A stretch of 64,000 bases of DNA from Carettochelys insculpta. Its lineage: Eukaryota; Chordata; Testudines; Carettochelyidae. The position numbers and the translations under genes were made by a program. The stretch covers positions 61,830,001 to 61,894,000 of the forward strand of contig NC_134137.1 of the NCBI RefSeq assembly GCF_033958435.1, read 5' to 3'. Shown here piece by piece: positions 25,001 to 37,200 of this stretch (position 1 is its first letter; each line of letters begins with the position of its first letter). The notes under the pieces are model-generated. The model did not search any database, was not told the origin of the DNA, and saw only the letters and a list, made by a program, of their open reading frames with translations.

Positions 25001-25882
25001 CCAATCATTTAGTAACACATATGTGTAACAAGGCTTTGAGACTAGTCCACTTAAATTTTCCTTGCCTATGCACAAAACATAGTGCCTATCAATAAATAAT
25101 AAACATGGAATGAGTTGAGTTCATGCAGATCATCTTTAGCAATAATGATTAAAACTAAAGGATATTTTCTTTTACCCAAACACATACGTCTAGATGTGGA
25201 TGAAAATGTTGCCTCATCTTGATTTTTTTTTTAACCATTTGAACAAAAAGCTAGGCAGAATTGCCCCCAAATAAGTGAATTAAAACTGCATTTGAGATTT
25301 TCTGTAATCAGAGTTTACTTATTCAACTGGTCAACTTAGTGCACTGATATTTTGTTAAATCTACTTTGTTTTGAATTAGCTGTCTTGTCAAGTGTTCACA
25401 CAATATTTTGGGGGAGAAGCAGTATGTTTGAAAATGTGATTGCTCATTGACTGGTGTATTTAATGTCTGAGTAATCCACTATTACCAAACATGTTAACTT
25501 CTGTGTTTGTTTTAAATAATATTTGGGTATTCACTCCAAGTATTTTCTGAAGTGAAAAATCAGAATAAGTTGCATATTCTCAGGGGGGAACTGCAGTCTG
25601 CTCTATTTTTCTAATGTTTTTATGGCAGTATTTTCTGAGAAAACAGTTTTACAATTCAAGTATTGCAGAAGGGGAATGTCTTATTCTGTTAGGTACACTA
25701 TTTTTAAAAAAATTCAGCTTTTCTGTGAAATGCAATTTACCATTTATTAATATGTAAAATATCTATACTGTTTCATTTATGCATTAATCTTTGGGTTTGC
25801 CTTTATTTCTTTTTGGTAATAAATGAATGTTTTAAAATATTCATAACTAAGTCTTATTTCTTCACCCTGCTGCTCACACGAT
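22011..25882. other. AT-rich intron-like DNA, repeat-poor
   Basis: No transposon was recognised. Small poly-T/poly-A tracts and a short (GT)n near 22,412-22,420 are present. Frames are short and domain-free. Confidence 0.55.
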
Positions 25883-26133
25883 GGCTATATCTACACTAGA
25901 AGCATCTGTCTACAGAAGTTACTGTTGAAAGAGATGTTCCAACAAAACTTCTGTCAACAGATCGCATCTACACATAGAAGCAGATTGATCTTTTGATCTC
26001 ATCTGTTGATGAAAGGGCCCCCGGAGTGTCTGCATGCTTTTTTTGTTGACACAAGTGTCTGTCAACAAAACTCATTTTGTGTGTAGATGCTCTGCAAGTT
26101 TTGTTGACAAAACCCTCTAGTGTAGACATAGCT
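25883..26133. mobile_element. MITE, 251 bp, GGCTATATCTACACT termini
   Basis: The left end (GGCTATATCTACACTAGAAG) is mirrored by the right end (CTCTAGTGTAGACATAGCT). Interior blocks with CTGTCAACAGA and TTTGTTGACA repeat in both orientations. It is the first recognisable transposon to the right of the CpG island. It is non-coding. Confidence 0.85.
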
Positions 26134-28959
26134 GAAGTCCTCCTCCCTTCTTTTTGTATTAAAGATGGTTTTAGTTTAGGGGAAAATGATTGAGTCTAAC
26201 TAATGACAATTAATATGAATTTAAAGAGATTTTCTGTGAAAATTATGTTACATTAAGCATTTTATGTTCAGTACACCTTTATTAAATTGACTTTAAGCAT
26301 TTTTTAAAAAGTTTGCATATAACATCTAAAATTAATTAAATTATCCCCTCTGTGGGGAAATTTTCAATATATCTGAGCAATCCTCAGTTATGACTTGAAA
26401 TATCAGCTCATCAGCTCCTGGGGAGAAGGTGTCCCTGGATAGATTGGATTAGGGGTGTGATCTCCAAGCTGTTAGTACAAAGAGAGTAGGACAGCACTCC
26501 CAAACACGCAAAATGGAAGATATCCCAAACATTTGCCGGGAGTGTAGAATTAGAAGAAGGCCTGCTGTCCCTTATGGCACCATTTCTTCCTCATAAAAAC
26601 CCTTTCCTGTAACTGACTCAGAACACACATGTAGAGAATACATATCACAGAAGAGGCAACGTAATGTTTACTCTGTCAGTATTCTCATGGTCAGCTGAAT
26701 CCATGATGGACAGAAAGATTCTCCTTTTCATGTCCCCAAACATGTAGAGGGTGGTCTTCTGATTTCAGAAGATGGGAGAATGATGCTTCTCTACCATTGC
26801 CTGCTTTTAGTGCAGATCCTTTCCATGGGACCATCCTAACAATATGTTTTTGCCCAAGGGTGGGAAGAATATTGATTCAGAGACATAATCTTGGGTCACA
26901 CAGCTGCTTTTTAAACAAAGGGCCACTTTCTAATCTTCATTATTTGTGCATGTAGCTCTATTTAATGTGGATAGTGTGCAGGGATTATTAAATATATGTT
27001 CTCCCTACTTTAATTAGTAAAACTGTAGATTTGGTTCCAAAATGGAATTTAAATCTTTGCTCACCTCAATAGGATACAAATATAATTTGAAATACGACCC
27101 TGGGGAAATGCCTGTTTTTTCCTCAATGTCATAATATAGCCTAAAATCTGTGTCTTAGTTTCCAAGAGCTCTTGTTTTGCATCCACTTTATAAGGTAACT
27201 TGGAGACTTTTGAGCTAGTAGTTGGGGAATATTTTTTTCTAGAGCATTATGTTCTGGAAGATGGCTCTGTATGTCTTTTAAAGCAGTAGCTTTCCCTAGA
27301 TTTGTAATTAAGGTCTTGATATTAACTATGATCTTACAATCATAATGACTTATTTATCAGTAGTGTATATCTACTTTTAAAATTGATACCTTTGCTGATT
27401 CAATATACAAAATGTATGCCAATGCTAAATACTTCATTCCACAAGTAGAAGAACCTTCACAAAATATTTTCTTTTTAAAAATCCAGTTTAGAAAATGGAA
27501 TCATTCTTTGTGTTTTTATTTGTAGCATGCAGTGCGTTGATCCCTCTGAGGTTTTAGTTATGAAAATGTGACTGTACAACATTATGAGAATTTTTCTTGC
27601 CTAAATTTCAGGCTGCAAAGTAACTTTGCTTAACCTACGTGGGTGACCCATTTTCTGTTCTGTAGGAAACTACCAAACTAGTCACTCAGACCTTAAGTTC
27701 AGTGTACCCTCCCTACTTAGCAAAATACTTCAGCACATGTTTGAGTGCTGAATAGAGAGGAAGTTAAGCAAGTTCTTATGCTTCATTAAATTGGAGTCCA
27801 AGGAACCCTGTCTTCCACAGTGGCTCTGCCACCTACTTCTTCACCCACTATAATAAACATAACATGTTCTCAATGTGGTGGTGTTTTGTTTTGTTTTTCT
27901 TTTGTTCCTGCATTCTGCACGATACCCTCCAAATAACTTTGGAAAGACACCACTTTTTGAGATGGCAGGGTGCCAGCACTGAGAGACTTAGGTTTAGTGC
28001 TTCTCCCCCCACTCCCCCCACCACTTAAATGTTAAAGAAAACAGAGCATGATGAGGGTAAGCATATTTTGAATCAGCAGAAAGCCATCAGTAGCCTAGAA
28101 TCAATTGTTTTCCTAATTCTAACTTATTTCAAGTAGTTACACTTAGTAGGAGACTCCTTGCAAAATTATCTAATTACATCAGTTAGGCAGTGTGGTCAGC
28201 TAGCTATAATAATCAATGATAATGCATCATAAGGTACAATTCTGTATATATTCACAATAACTTACTTCATAATAAGATAGGACTAATGTGGTTGAGACTA
28301 ATTGTACATCGGTTACATAAACAGTCTAGTAACAAGAGCCTTCATGGCTGTATTTTGATATTAAATCTTTGAGAATTGGAGAAAGATAAAAAATTAGTGG
28401 CTTATGTTCTACTATTTTACTGCATAATCATCTGTTACATAATTTGCTTAGAGGATGGTGTAGTTTCTGTGTGGTTATAATGCTCATTAAAGAATATCCT
28501 TACATGCTTTACAATTCTTTTAAATACTTTAATATATGCATGCAGTATGTAGTTTAATAAATATCTCTAAAATATTCCCTTTTAATTACCTTTCTAAATG
28601 TCATCTGCAAAAGTAGTAATTCTAAAATAATATCAATGGCCCAAATAGAATGAAGTATATTTGATACATAGTTATGATGAAACTTAAGTCTATCTTCTTC
28701 AGAGGAGCCTTCAGAATACAGATTGGATTGTCACTGAGAATAAAATACAACAATAACTAGCTTTCATGAAACCTCAAAAGAATAAAACAAATTTTGACTT
28801 GTTAATGTGCCAACTGTCCCAGTTATGTTTTATTTTTTCCTGGGTGTTTGGCATTTACCCCTTCTAAAGTGGTTAGGTTTCTGCTTCCAGGTGTCATCTC
28901 TCATATCGTATAATGTGCATAGTGGTCTGATTTACTTTCTGTTAGCATCAACTGATAGG
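26134..28959. other. No gene seen; AT-rich intron-like DNA
   Basis: No recognised repeats or supported exons. A TGTTTTGTTTTG run lies near 27,882. Confidence 0.5.
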
Positions 28960-29078
28960 TTAGGGCCCAGTCTTGCAAGCTTAACTTTAAGTGTGTGAGT
29001 ATTCCCACTGAAGCCAGTTGGACTATTTATGTGCTTAAAGATAAGCATGTGTGTAACTGTTTGCAGTATCAGATCCAT
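28960..29078. mobile_element. Palindromic MITE (TAGGGCCCAGTCTTGCAAGC)
   Basis: The left end and the right end (GTTTGCAGTATCAGATCC) are inverted relatives. The centre carries TTCCCACTGAAGCC between AACTTTAAGTGTGTGAGT and its mirror. It is the same family as at 8.6 and 11.9 kb. An acceptor-like TTTTCTTTACAG lies just after it at about 29,083-29,094, but no donor was found. Confidence 0.7.
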
Positions 29079-30500
29079 TGTGTTTTCTTTACAGCCGAGC
29101 AAGAAGCCTAGAATGGAAAGAACAAGCAGTTTCATGCCACATGCTTCAGAATAACTCTTCCCCTTCCTTTTGCTACCATTGTGATTCCTACCTTTGAATC
29201 AGGCATGTGGAGAGCTTGATCAAAAATTCTTAAGCTTATTTTTAGGGGTTTATTTGTTCTGTATTTTCTTAGGAAATATTTAATACAAGAAAATTATGGA
29301 AACAAGCATGTAGTAGCACTCTACAGACATAGGGTACAGGGATTGTTCTGTCTGAACAGGTGGCTCCAAGTGGCACTCAGGAGGAGAAATTCTCTTGGCA
29401 GTGTCTTCCCAGCCTTTGACAAAAGAGATGACACCTCTTATTCAGAATCAGAAGGGTAAATCTGCCAGTTAGCATAAGCCTCTTAATTTATGGATGTTCC
29501 TTAGTGTGTGGGTTGCTCTTCACTACAAAGAATCTGGTATATCCATGCCAGTAATTTATGGAATATGGTGAAGAACTGTCATCTCCTTCTGAAGGAATTT
29601 GAGGTGCCTCATAGGTTAGAAGTAGGCCTTTTATCTTACAAGAAAAAATATATATAATGGAAAATACTTGCCACTTCATCTAAATCTAAGAAGAGAACAC
29701 AATTTATCTTAAGACAATTGTCTTAAATATCCTATCTAAATCTTAAAACACAGAACAGCTTTCTTAATAGCTTGATGCAGAATAGGCTTAAATTATGTTT
29801 CCATATGAAGGTACTAGAAATTCTGATTTGAAGGCTTTGGAGATGTACAGGGCTTTTAAGGATTACATTGTTGTAAGATAAGTTCAGTTTTTCACACATC
29901 TGAATCTGAGTTCTTGGGGCCTTCAAGCTGAGTTCATCATTTCAGTCCTGCACTGACAGTAGACTTCCTGCTAGGTAATTTAGAAAGGCAGAAAATGTTT
30001 ATTTTTGGAAATTTGTTTTTGAACATTGTTTACTAAATAATTACTTTTTGAACTGTTAAAATAAATTGAAAATATTTTCTTTAGCACTGCAGTTTCCCTG
30101 AGGTAGATACATATTAGCTTCATTTTTCATGTGTGAAAAAATGATTCCCTACTTTCCCACTACTGGAATAAGAAAAATAATCCATAATTCAGTGATGATT
30201 CCAAAAATGACACCATGTTCTCAGAGAAGAATGCATCCAAAGGAAAGGCTACCATTTACTTGAATGAATCTTGTGAACTGTTAAATATGTTTGTTTTTTG
30301 AAACAAATCAGCTGTTAGTTGTCAAGAGGAAGATTCATGACCATTCTGATGTTCGGGATTGTAGATATTTATTAGACAATATTGGGTAGAGTTAGGTTAA
30401 ATCCTCCTGACTTCTAGTTCTGTGCTTTAGGTACTAGTTCATACTTCCTTTCCTGATTTTTTGGTATTCAGACTAATTGTTGGAGATTTTATTTATAGTG
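29079..30500. other. No gene seen
   Basis: Unique AT-rich DNA with short overlapping frames and no recognised repeats. Confidence 0.45.
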
Positions 30501-30825
30501 CAGGTTGAATCTCTTTTGTCCAGACCCTGAGGACCTGATTGGTGCTGGATGAGAGAATTTGTCAGATGACGGGAGGTTGGTATTTTCTAGCACATTACCA
30601 ACACTTTCACTGCTTACTGGGTTCTTAGAAGATATTTAGGGATAAATTATAGCTAAAAAACTGCACAGAGCACTGAGAACCAGGGCTGGTAGCTGTAAAC
30701 CAACTTTATGGGACTGCAGGAAACTTGGCCACACCTGTGATAAGTGAGTGTCATGCTAACTAAAATCATGCCAGATTACAGATGTTGATGAATGAGAGAG
30801 TTCCTGATTAAATAGGTTCAACCTG
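30501..30825. mobile_element. pogo/Tigger-like MITE, 325 bp
   Basis: Termini are CAGGTTGAATCTCTTTTGTCC on the left (20 bases shown in part) and AATAGGTTCAACCTG on the right. A TA flanks the right end. Inner GATGAGAGAATTTG is mirrored by GATGAATGAGAGAG-type blocks. TA target choice and CAGG ends suggest a Tc1/mariner-pogo type. It is non-coding. Confidence 0.65.
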
Positions 30826-31302
30826 TACTGAATAATGAGCCTAAAGTAGAGCAGCAGGAGGAACTTACCATTGTTGTGCTCTTTGCATTGTAGAGAGAAT
30901 AATGAATTTCCTTTCATTTGACAAATCTACTAGGAAATTTGTGGACTTTGCCTGGATGACTGTAGCTTCAAAGGTGACCTTCTCTAATTAAATAACAATC
31001 AATACCGTCTGCTACAGGATATGCAGGAATAGTGAGTGACTGTTTCTATAACTGAACTGATGGCTGTTTCATGAACCAATGCTTATACACATTTTAGAAT
31101 GTAATCTTTCCCACATATGTTCAACTACAATACAAAGGGGTTTGCAATCAGAAATATTTTAGCTGAGTATTTCTATATCTCCACAGCCAACATCATATGG
31201 ATTACAAAAATCCAAAATGGATTAAGGATTCTGCTTTCTATGGAACATCTGAAACTTCTGTTCATGTCCAATTAGGGCACTATAATAATGCAGTAATATT
31301 AT

Positions 31303-31659
31303 ATAGTGACAGAGAGAGATCCACGTTAGTCTGTGTTCGATCAAAACAAAAAAGTAGTCAAGTAGCTCTTCAAAGACTAACAAAATAATTTATTAGGTGA
31401 TGAGCTTTCGTGGGACAGACCCACTTCTTCAGATCATAGCCATACCAGAACAGACTCAATATATAAAGCACAGAGGTCCAAAAATTGTTATCAAGGTTGA
31501 CAGATCAGAAAAATTGTTATCAATTTTTGGACTTCTGTGCTTTATATTTTAAGTCTGTTCTGGTATGGCTGTAATCTGAAAAAGTGGCTCTGTCCCATGA
31601 AAGCTCATCACCTAATAAACTATTTCGTTAGTCTTTAAAGTGCTGCTTGACTGCTTTTT
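31303..31659. mobile_element. Palindromic tail-to-tail SINE
   Basis: The forward arm (31,303 to about 31,490) starts at the head AGTGACAGAGAGAGATCC and runs through GTGATGAGCTTTCGTGGGAC and CAGAACAGACTCAATATATA. The reverse arm (about 31,509-31,659) repeats this backwards, with CTGTTCTGGTATGGCTG, GAAAGCTCATCACCTAATAA and TGCTGCTTGACTGCTTTTTT. It then stops before the head. Flanks are TGCAGTAATATTAT (31,289-31,302) and TGCAGCAATATCAT (31,660-31,673), a 14-bp target-site duplication with two transitions. The unit therefore inserted as a palindrome. Confidence 0.85.
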
Positions 31660-31673
31660 TGCAGCAATATCAT

Positions 31674-32965
31674 GTCCATGGCTGCACATATTAGGTGTTC
31701 CTCTGTTTTTTTTACTAGAAAACTTCCTTATCTGTGCACTGGATCAGTGATCCTGTAGATACAAATAATGCATGTCCTTTCCCTTCAAGCCTTTGTGTTT
31801 CTTGAATGCTTATGAAAATTCTGACAGTAGTGATATCAGGTCATTAAAAATATAGTACATTGTCTCAGCTCTGAATGACCAGCTCATAAAAACGATCTGC
31901 TTTCAGGACACACAAAGAGAAATACATAAGGTAAAGACATTATTCTAGGGGGCTGGGAGTTAACAAGAAGTCACCCAGTCCTTTTGTGCTTTCTGGCTCC
32001 AACTTCATGGAATTTTCTTTGGAAATCACACCCAGCTGTGAGGATTAAGTTTGCTGGGGTTCATTGTTCTATGCTAAGGTCCAGTGTTTGGCTTTTCACC
32101 AATTGCATGTTATACCTATGTATCAGTTGTCTACAAAATGACCATTTGAAGAGGCTTAGGCTTGTACACTATGAAAGCCCATCTCTAATCTAGAAAAGTA
32201 GTATATCCTGAAAGATTACTTTCTTCAGGATTTTTACTAGATACAGACAACATACCAGTCTAAGAGGAGTGTATGCAAATCAGTGAGAATGGCTAAGAAC
32301 AAAGCAAATTAGAAGGGCAGTCTGATTAATTTTGGTTATCTTACTTGCCAGCTTCCCGGTGGTGCTGTGGTCATATGTTTTAGTACCAGGGAGCCTCCAA
32401 AGCAGGGTGTCACACAAGCGATGAGTTATTCATTAGGACAGAAAGAGCCTTCACTCAGGGTTTCGCATATCAGTTGTAAAGAGTGTAAGGCATATTGACA
32501 CAACACAGAGTTATTGCATATGGGTAGAAAGAACCTCAGCAAATAACACTTTGAATGAACTATGCCCAAGCTTGCAGTCCTTGAATAAAGAAGTCAATCC
32601 TCTGGATGTTTTCTTGATATGATCACTATCTGATATTTAGTGGGTGAGAGAGGCAAACAAACTTCTTGAATCGACAGTTTGATTTAAGCAGCCATGGTCT
32701 TCAGATATAAAGTAAACTAGAGTCCTGTGCCCAACCCTGATCACTTAAGTGTATACTAAAAGGCTCATGGATGTCCAACAAAGTACTGTCTGTGTTACTG
32801 TTTTCTAAAGAGAAAAGTAGGATTTAGAACATATATATCAATTACTGTATGTGAAAGTATCTAATAAGTCTACTCTACTATGCATTCCTGAATTTTTGTA
32901 CAATGAATTTGAGACAGGGCAGTAGGTTGCTCCCATCGCATACCAGACTTAAAGTGTAGCGATTA
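31674..32965. other. No gene seen
   Basis: Unique intron-like sequence. Short frames only. Confidence 0.45.
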
Positions 32966-33235
32966 CAGTAAAACCACTATTTACGCAATTTTGACTTGTG
33001 TGTTAATTGGATTAATGTGAGTTGAAATTGTGAGTGGTGGGGAGCTGGGAACTAGGTGGCTCCCAGCTCCCTTCTGCTTATGGAAGGTGGGAAGCTGACC
33101 AGTGCTGCTGTGCTGGGCAGTTTTCTGGCTCCCAGAAGTGGCAGAGAGCTGGCTCTCCTTTGTTCCCAGCTCACTGGTCAGTTTCCTAGCTCCCACAAGG
33201 AGGGGAACCAGGGGTCAGTCAGTTAGGGTGTACTG
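32966..33235. mobile_element. pogo/Tigger-like MITE, 270 bp
   Basis: A TA dinucleotide flanks each side (32,964-32,965 and 33,236-33,237). Left terminus is CAGTAAAACCACTATTTACG; right terminus is GGTGTACTG. The interior is GC-rich with paired GGGAGCTGGGAACTAGG and GTTTCCTAGCTCCCACA blocks. A related terminus (GGGTTTACTGTA) lies inside the MITE at 38.6-39.2 kb. Confidence 0.6.
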
Positions 33236-33519
33236 TACAGTACTTTACCATCAATATGGATGGAGATCCTTCAGGTTCATTTCCTCGGAAGGGGGAAAAA
33301 AATCTAAAAGTTTTGATCTGTGGTTCTTCCCTGGAATAAGTTTATCTGCTTAAGATGCCTCCTACTCCTTTCTGCAAACTGCAAACAAGGTGGGAGAGGT
33401 TATGTTGAGTTCTGGCCCTATTAAGAAGTCACAATGTGATCATTGTAGAATAGTTCAGAAGGGGTGTGAAAGAAATTATTTACTGTATTTAATCTTTATA
33501 TTCCTAATTTTAAATTGAA

Positions 33520-33604
33520 GTAATATTTTTATTGGATCGTTTCTGTTGGTGAGAGAGGGGGGCAAGCTTTTGAGCTAACACTGACAAGAGTTCTTCCATT
33601 GACC
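33520..33604 (+). mobile_element. SINE/retroposon fragment, same family as 12.82-12.94 kb
   Basis: GAAGTAATATTTTTATTGGA, then TCTGTTGGTGAGAGAGG and CAAGCTTTTGAGCTAAC are the 3' part of the repeat seen at 12.87 kb. The head is missing. Confidence 0.55.
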
Positions 33605-34023
33605 TAGTTATTGCCTCGTGGAGTGTTGGCCTAACTACAGTGATGGAAAAGCTACTTGCATTACAGTAGTGTCTATATTGCACTGACACAGCTGCAGTGC
33701 TGTAGCACTTCTAGAGTGGGCATATCCCAACACTTTAGCTTCCACTGGTTTACCATTCTAAACTGAAAAACAGACCACCTCTCTAAATGCATGGCATCAA
33801 GAGCATATCTAGCAACGTGTTTATTAGTCATACTTCTCCAGGATGGGGTCAGCAGATGTAAGGGCTTAGTTTGGGTACCTCTGACTTCCAGCAGATCTCA
33901 CAGACTTGAAGTTTCTGGAGCTAGTACCTCCAGGTGGTTCTTGTACTGTGCAATGCACTCTTGTTCCTCAACTCTCCCCACCAAGAAAAAAAAATTCAAG
34001 GAAGTATTATTGTACACACACAC

Positions 34024-34188
34024 ATCCTAGAACCAGAAGGGGCCTCAGGGGGTCATCTAGTCCAGTCCACTGCCTTCTTGGCAGGACCAAGTAGCATCCC
34101 TGACATCTATTTACTCCAATCCCTAAATGGCCTCCTCAAGGATTGAGCTCACAACCCTGGATTTAGTAGGCCAATGCTCAAACTATCA
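34024..34188 (-). mobile_element. CR1 LINE 3' end
   Basis: AACCAGAAGGGGCCTCAGGG followed by GGTCATCTAGTCCAGTCC is the reverse complement of the CR1 3' end. It continues about 165 bp and is 5' truncated, as is usual for CR1. Confidence 0.75.
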
Positions 34189-34233
34189 AATTTTTGATAG
34201 TATATAGACTAGCACGGCTCCCTCTCTGTTACT
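34189..34233 (-). mobile_element. SINE head fragment abutting CR1
   Basis: Reading right to left gives TAGTAACAGAGAGGGAGCCG, then TGCTAGTCTATATACTATCA, the head of the SINE found whole at 60,940. It stops at the A-rich point about 45 nt in. A tiny fold-back (CTATCAAATTTTTGATAG) sits at the break. Confidence 0.75.
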
Positions 34234-37200
34234 AAGTAGATGAAAGCTTTCTTTCCTTTCAGTTGATGATGTTGGCCTATGTTGGAAAAATTTTAACTTA
34301 CCAGTTCTCAGGCAAAAACGTGCTTTGAGAAAATATAAAGGTTCTGCTGAGACATTGTTTTGAAGAGTGTAGTGTGACTTTAGAGTTGAGTAAATACTTA
34401 AGGCAGCAAAACCCTTCAAAAGTCTAAGAACACGGCAATTGAATTGAGTTTGGCCAGTACATATTGATTAGTAAGAAATAAATTAAATATTGGCCAGTAT
34501 TTAGCTACATTGAATGTTTCTTTTCATCTTTTAAATACATAAGTAGCCAATGGGCATGAGTTTATTTGGTTTACCTTTGGCTCATTTATTTTGTGAGTGA
34601 TCCATGCCCTAATTAGTATCAACACTTTTACTACTAGGGTGAAGGAATTCTATTTTCCCTTCTTTACTCATGATTAACCCAACTTCTTTAGATAAAAATG
34701 TACTGCCATGGCACAGTTTTGCAGTTGGGTGCATTTTGATTTTATTTTTAGAGAGAGACTGTGTAGTCAGACCTCCTGTATAATCTAGCATTAGTCACTA
34801 TAACAGCATAACTGAGTAGGTGCACACTGGTCCTCCTTAGTATGACAAATTTTGGGACTCCCTTTTTTAAATACTAGAAAATAATGGAAACAGTGTAAAC
34901 TAAGCCTTTGTTAGGAGGGCTTTGCTGATTTAACTATACCAATGGAGGTAAACTAGTAAAACATACACCTTTTACTTGTATCAGTTTCCTGATCAGTGTA
35001 AGAATTTTATACAGGTATGTGTGCCTTTCCTAGGGCTTTTACCAATATAGCTGCGTTGACCAAAACCCCACACACTCCTAGCAAACATAGCTATGCCAGC
35101 AAAGCCTTCTAGTGTTGGCCTGCTATGATGTTTCTAGGAGGAAAATGGGTAAGGGAAAATTACACGAACACAAATATTTTCTGCAAATAAAAATGGAAGA
35201 ATTTATCTAAACTGTATCTCCTTTGTCAGTGATTCTGTTCTATATGAGGCATCATGGTCTTGTTTTTTCCTCCCTGCCTTCAGTCTGTAGTCATGAACCA
35301 TTCCATCTCAAATTACGGAAGTCCAGGTCTACATCATAAACTCTTGCTAGTATAGTAACATCAATTAGAGATGGTATTTTTCCCCTACATTTCTGTACCT
35401 GCAAAGACCCTAGTATAGACTCACAAAGTACTATTGCTAGCATGGCTTATTTGGGGAATTGCTATTACTAAGCCATGAAAAACTCTTCTGCTAGTATAAG
35501 CAATGTCTGGAAACTCTAAAGCAGGAGAGTTTCCTTTTCCAGCATGGACTAGGCTTGAGTGAGAGCCAGCATTCTTATTTAATCTTGTAGGTTTTTCCTA
35601 AAGGAGTGGAGCATCTCTTTCAAATATGAGATGTGAACACCAGTGTTCCTTGCTGACCTCAAACTGACAGTTGTACTTAACCTAGAGTTTGACTTCTGGT
35701 ATTTTGTTAAAAGGTGACACTGAAATCATAGCAATGTCAAAAATATTTCCATTCACGTGCAAGCTAGAATGGAACAAACATATGTTTGAGGGATTTTTTA
35801 AAATTTTATTTTAATGTCAATATGAAATGAAGTTTGCACGTTAGAGACCCCAACCTTCTATTAAGAGAACTATTCACAGCACTTAGTTAATTTGACAAAG
35901 ATCTGAAATTGGGACCATAAACTTATTGTGTGCTAATTTGACAGGAAAAAATCTAAAGCTTACTTGTAAGTGGGATATAGGCCCACTACTAAAACGTAGA
36001 TGTTAATGAAGGCTTTGTAAAGTATTAAAATAGCAGATGTCAATACTGTAAAATTAATGTTAAACAAGAAAGTGTGGGGTTTGGATTTACAGTTTATGGT
36101 GTCATTCCCTTGATGTTTTGTAGACACCTTGGGCTAACGTAGCAGCACATAATGGTTTGTGGGTTTTGAAAAGGTGCAGGCCATATTGTGCTGCCTCAAA
36201 AATACAAGGATTTCATCTTCCTGAAGAGCAATGTAACTTACAAATTAACATGATCCTGATGTCAACAGTACATTAGCAGCACGTAAATATTGGAGTTAAC
36301 TCTGTAAATATCTCCAGTATTAACTGTGCTGCTGAAGTAAAGTTGGCCATTTGCTGCAAATGATCCTGAGGAAGTACATTGATGTCATCCAACTTATCTC
36401 CTGAACGTGTAATTCATGTTGTGGAAGGAAAAAAAGGAGCTTTAATAAATTTTACTGTTTGTTCTATATTTTGATCAGTTCAGTATGGATTTTTAGAACT
36501 ACATAGAATCTGGCAGTAAATCTAGAACATTTGAGTATTTCAGTGTCCTTGAACACTGAATTTATGATAGGAACTGCCTTCTTCATGAACTTTTTTGTCT
36601 GCATGGTTATTGTACTAACTTAAATTAGCTTAAATATTTGCATTATTTTAATAAGTAATAAGGTTAAAATTGTTTTGTTGTATTTCACAGCACTTCCTAT
36701 GCAATACAAATCTAAAATATATGTTGTCACCTGTTCTGCAAATTCATCTACAGCTAGAAAGACTTCAAAAGCTTTTGAACAAGAGTAGTAATGACAAGTT
36801 AATTGTGCTAAAATTATTTCTCATGTTATGTAGTCTCTAAATATGCAAACAAAAAATTAGTTTTAAAAGTATATTCTGTACAATTGATTTCAAGATATTT
36901 TCTCATTTTCTACTAAATGATTTTTTCTGTAGAGTAGTATTGTATTGAGACAACTGAATCTGCCACAGTAAGAATGGAAAATGCATGGGTTTCTTTCCTT
37001 TTCTTACATGCAGCTTTTAACTGTGGTGAGTCAAATGTAAACTTTATTGGTTATGTAAATGTCACTAATTTTAGATACAGTTAAGATCTGAAAGAAAGTG
37101 TTTCCTTTATGATCTTTTCTTCACTATCATGACTCAGTATCGCTTGCTAGATATAAGTGCATTAGCTTTATTACATTTTACAATTATAAACCATACTTGT

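Noticed and set aside
29095..29152. Possible exon after TTTTCTTTACAG (frame PSKKPRMERTSS)
   Set aside because: A good acceptor, but no donor was found and the frame stops after 19 codons; it directly follows a MITE.
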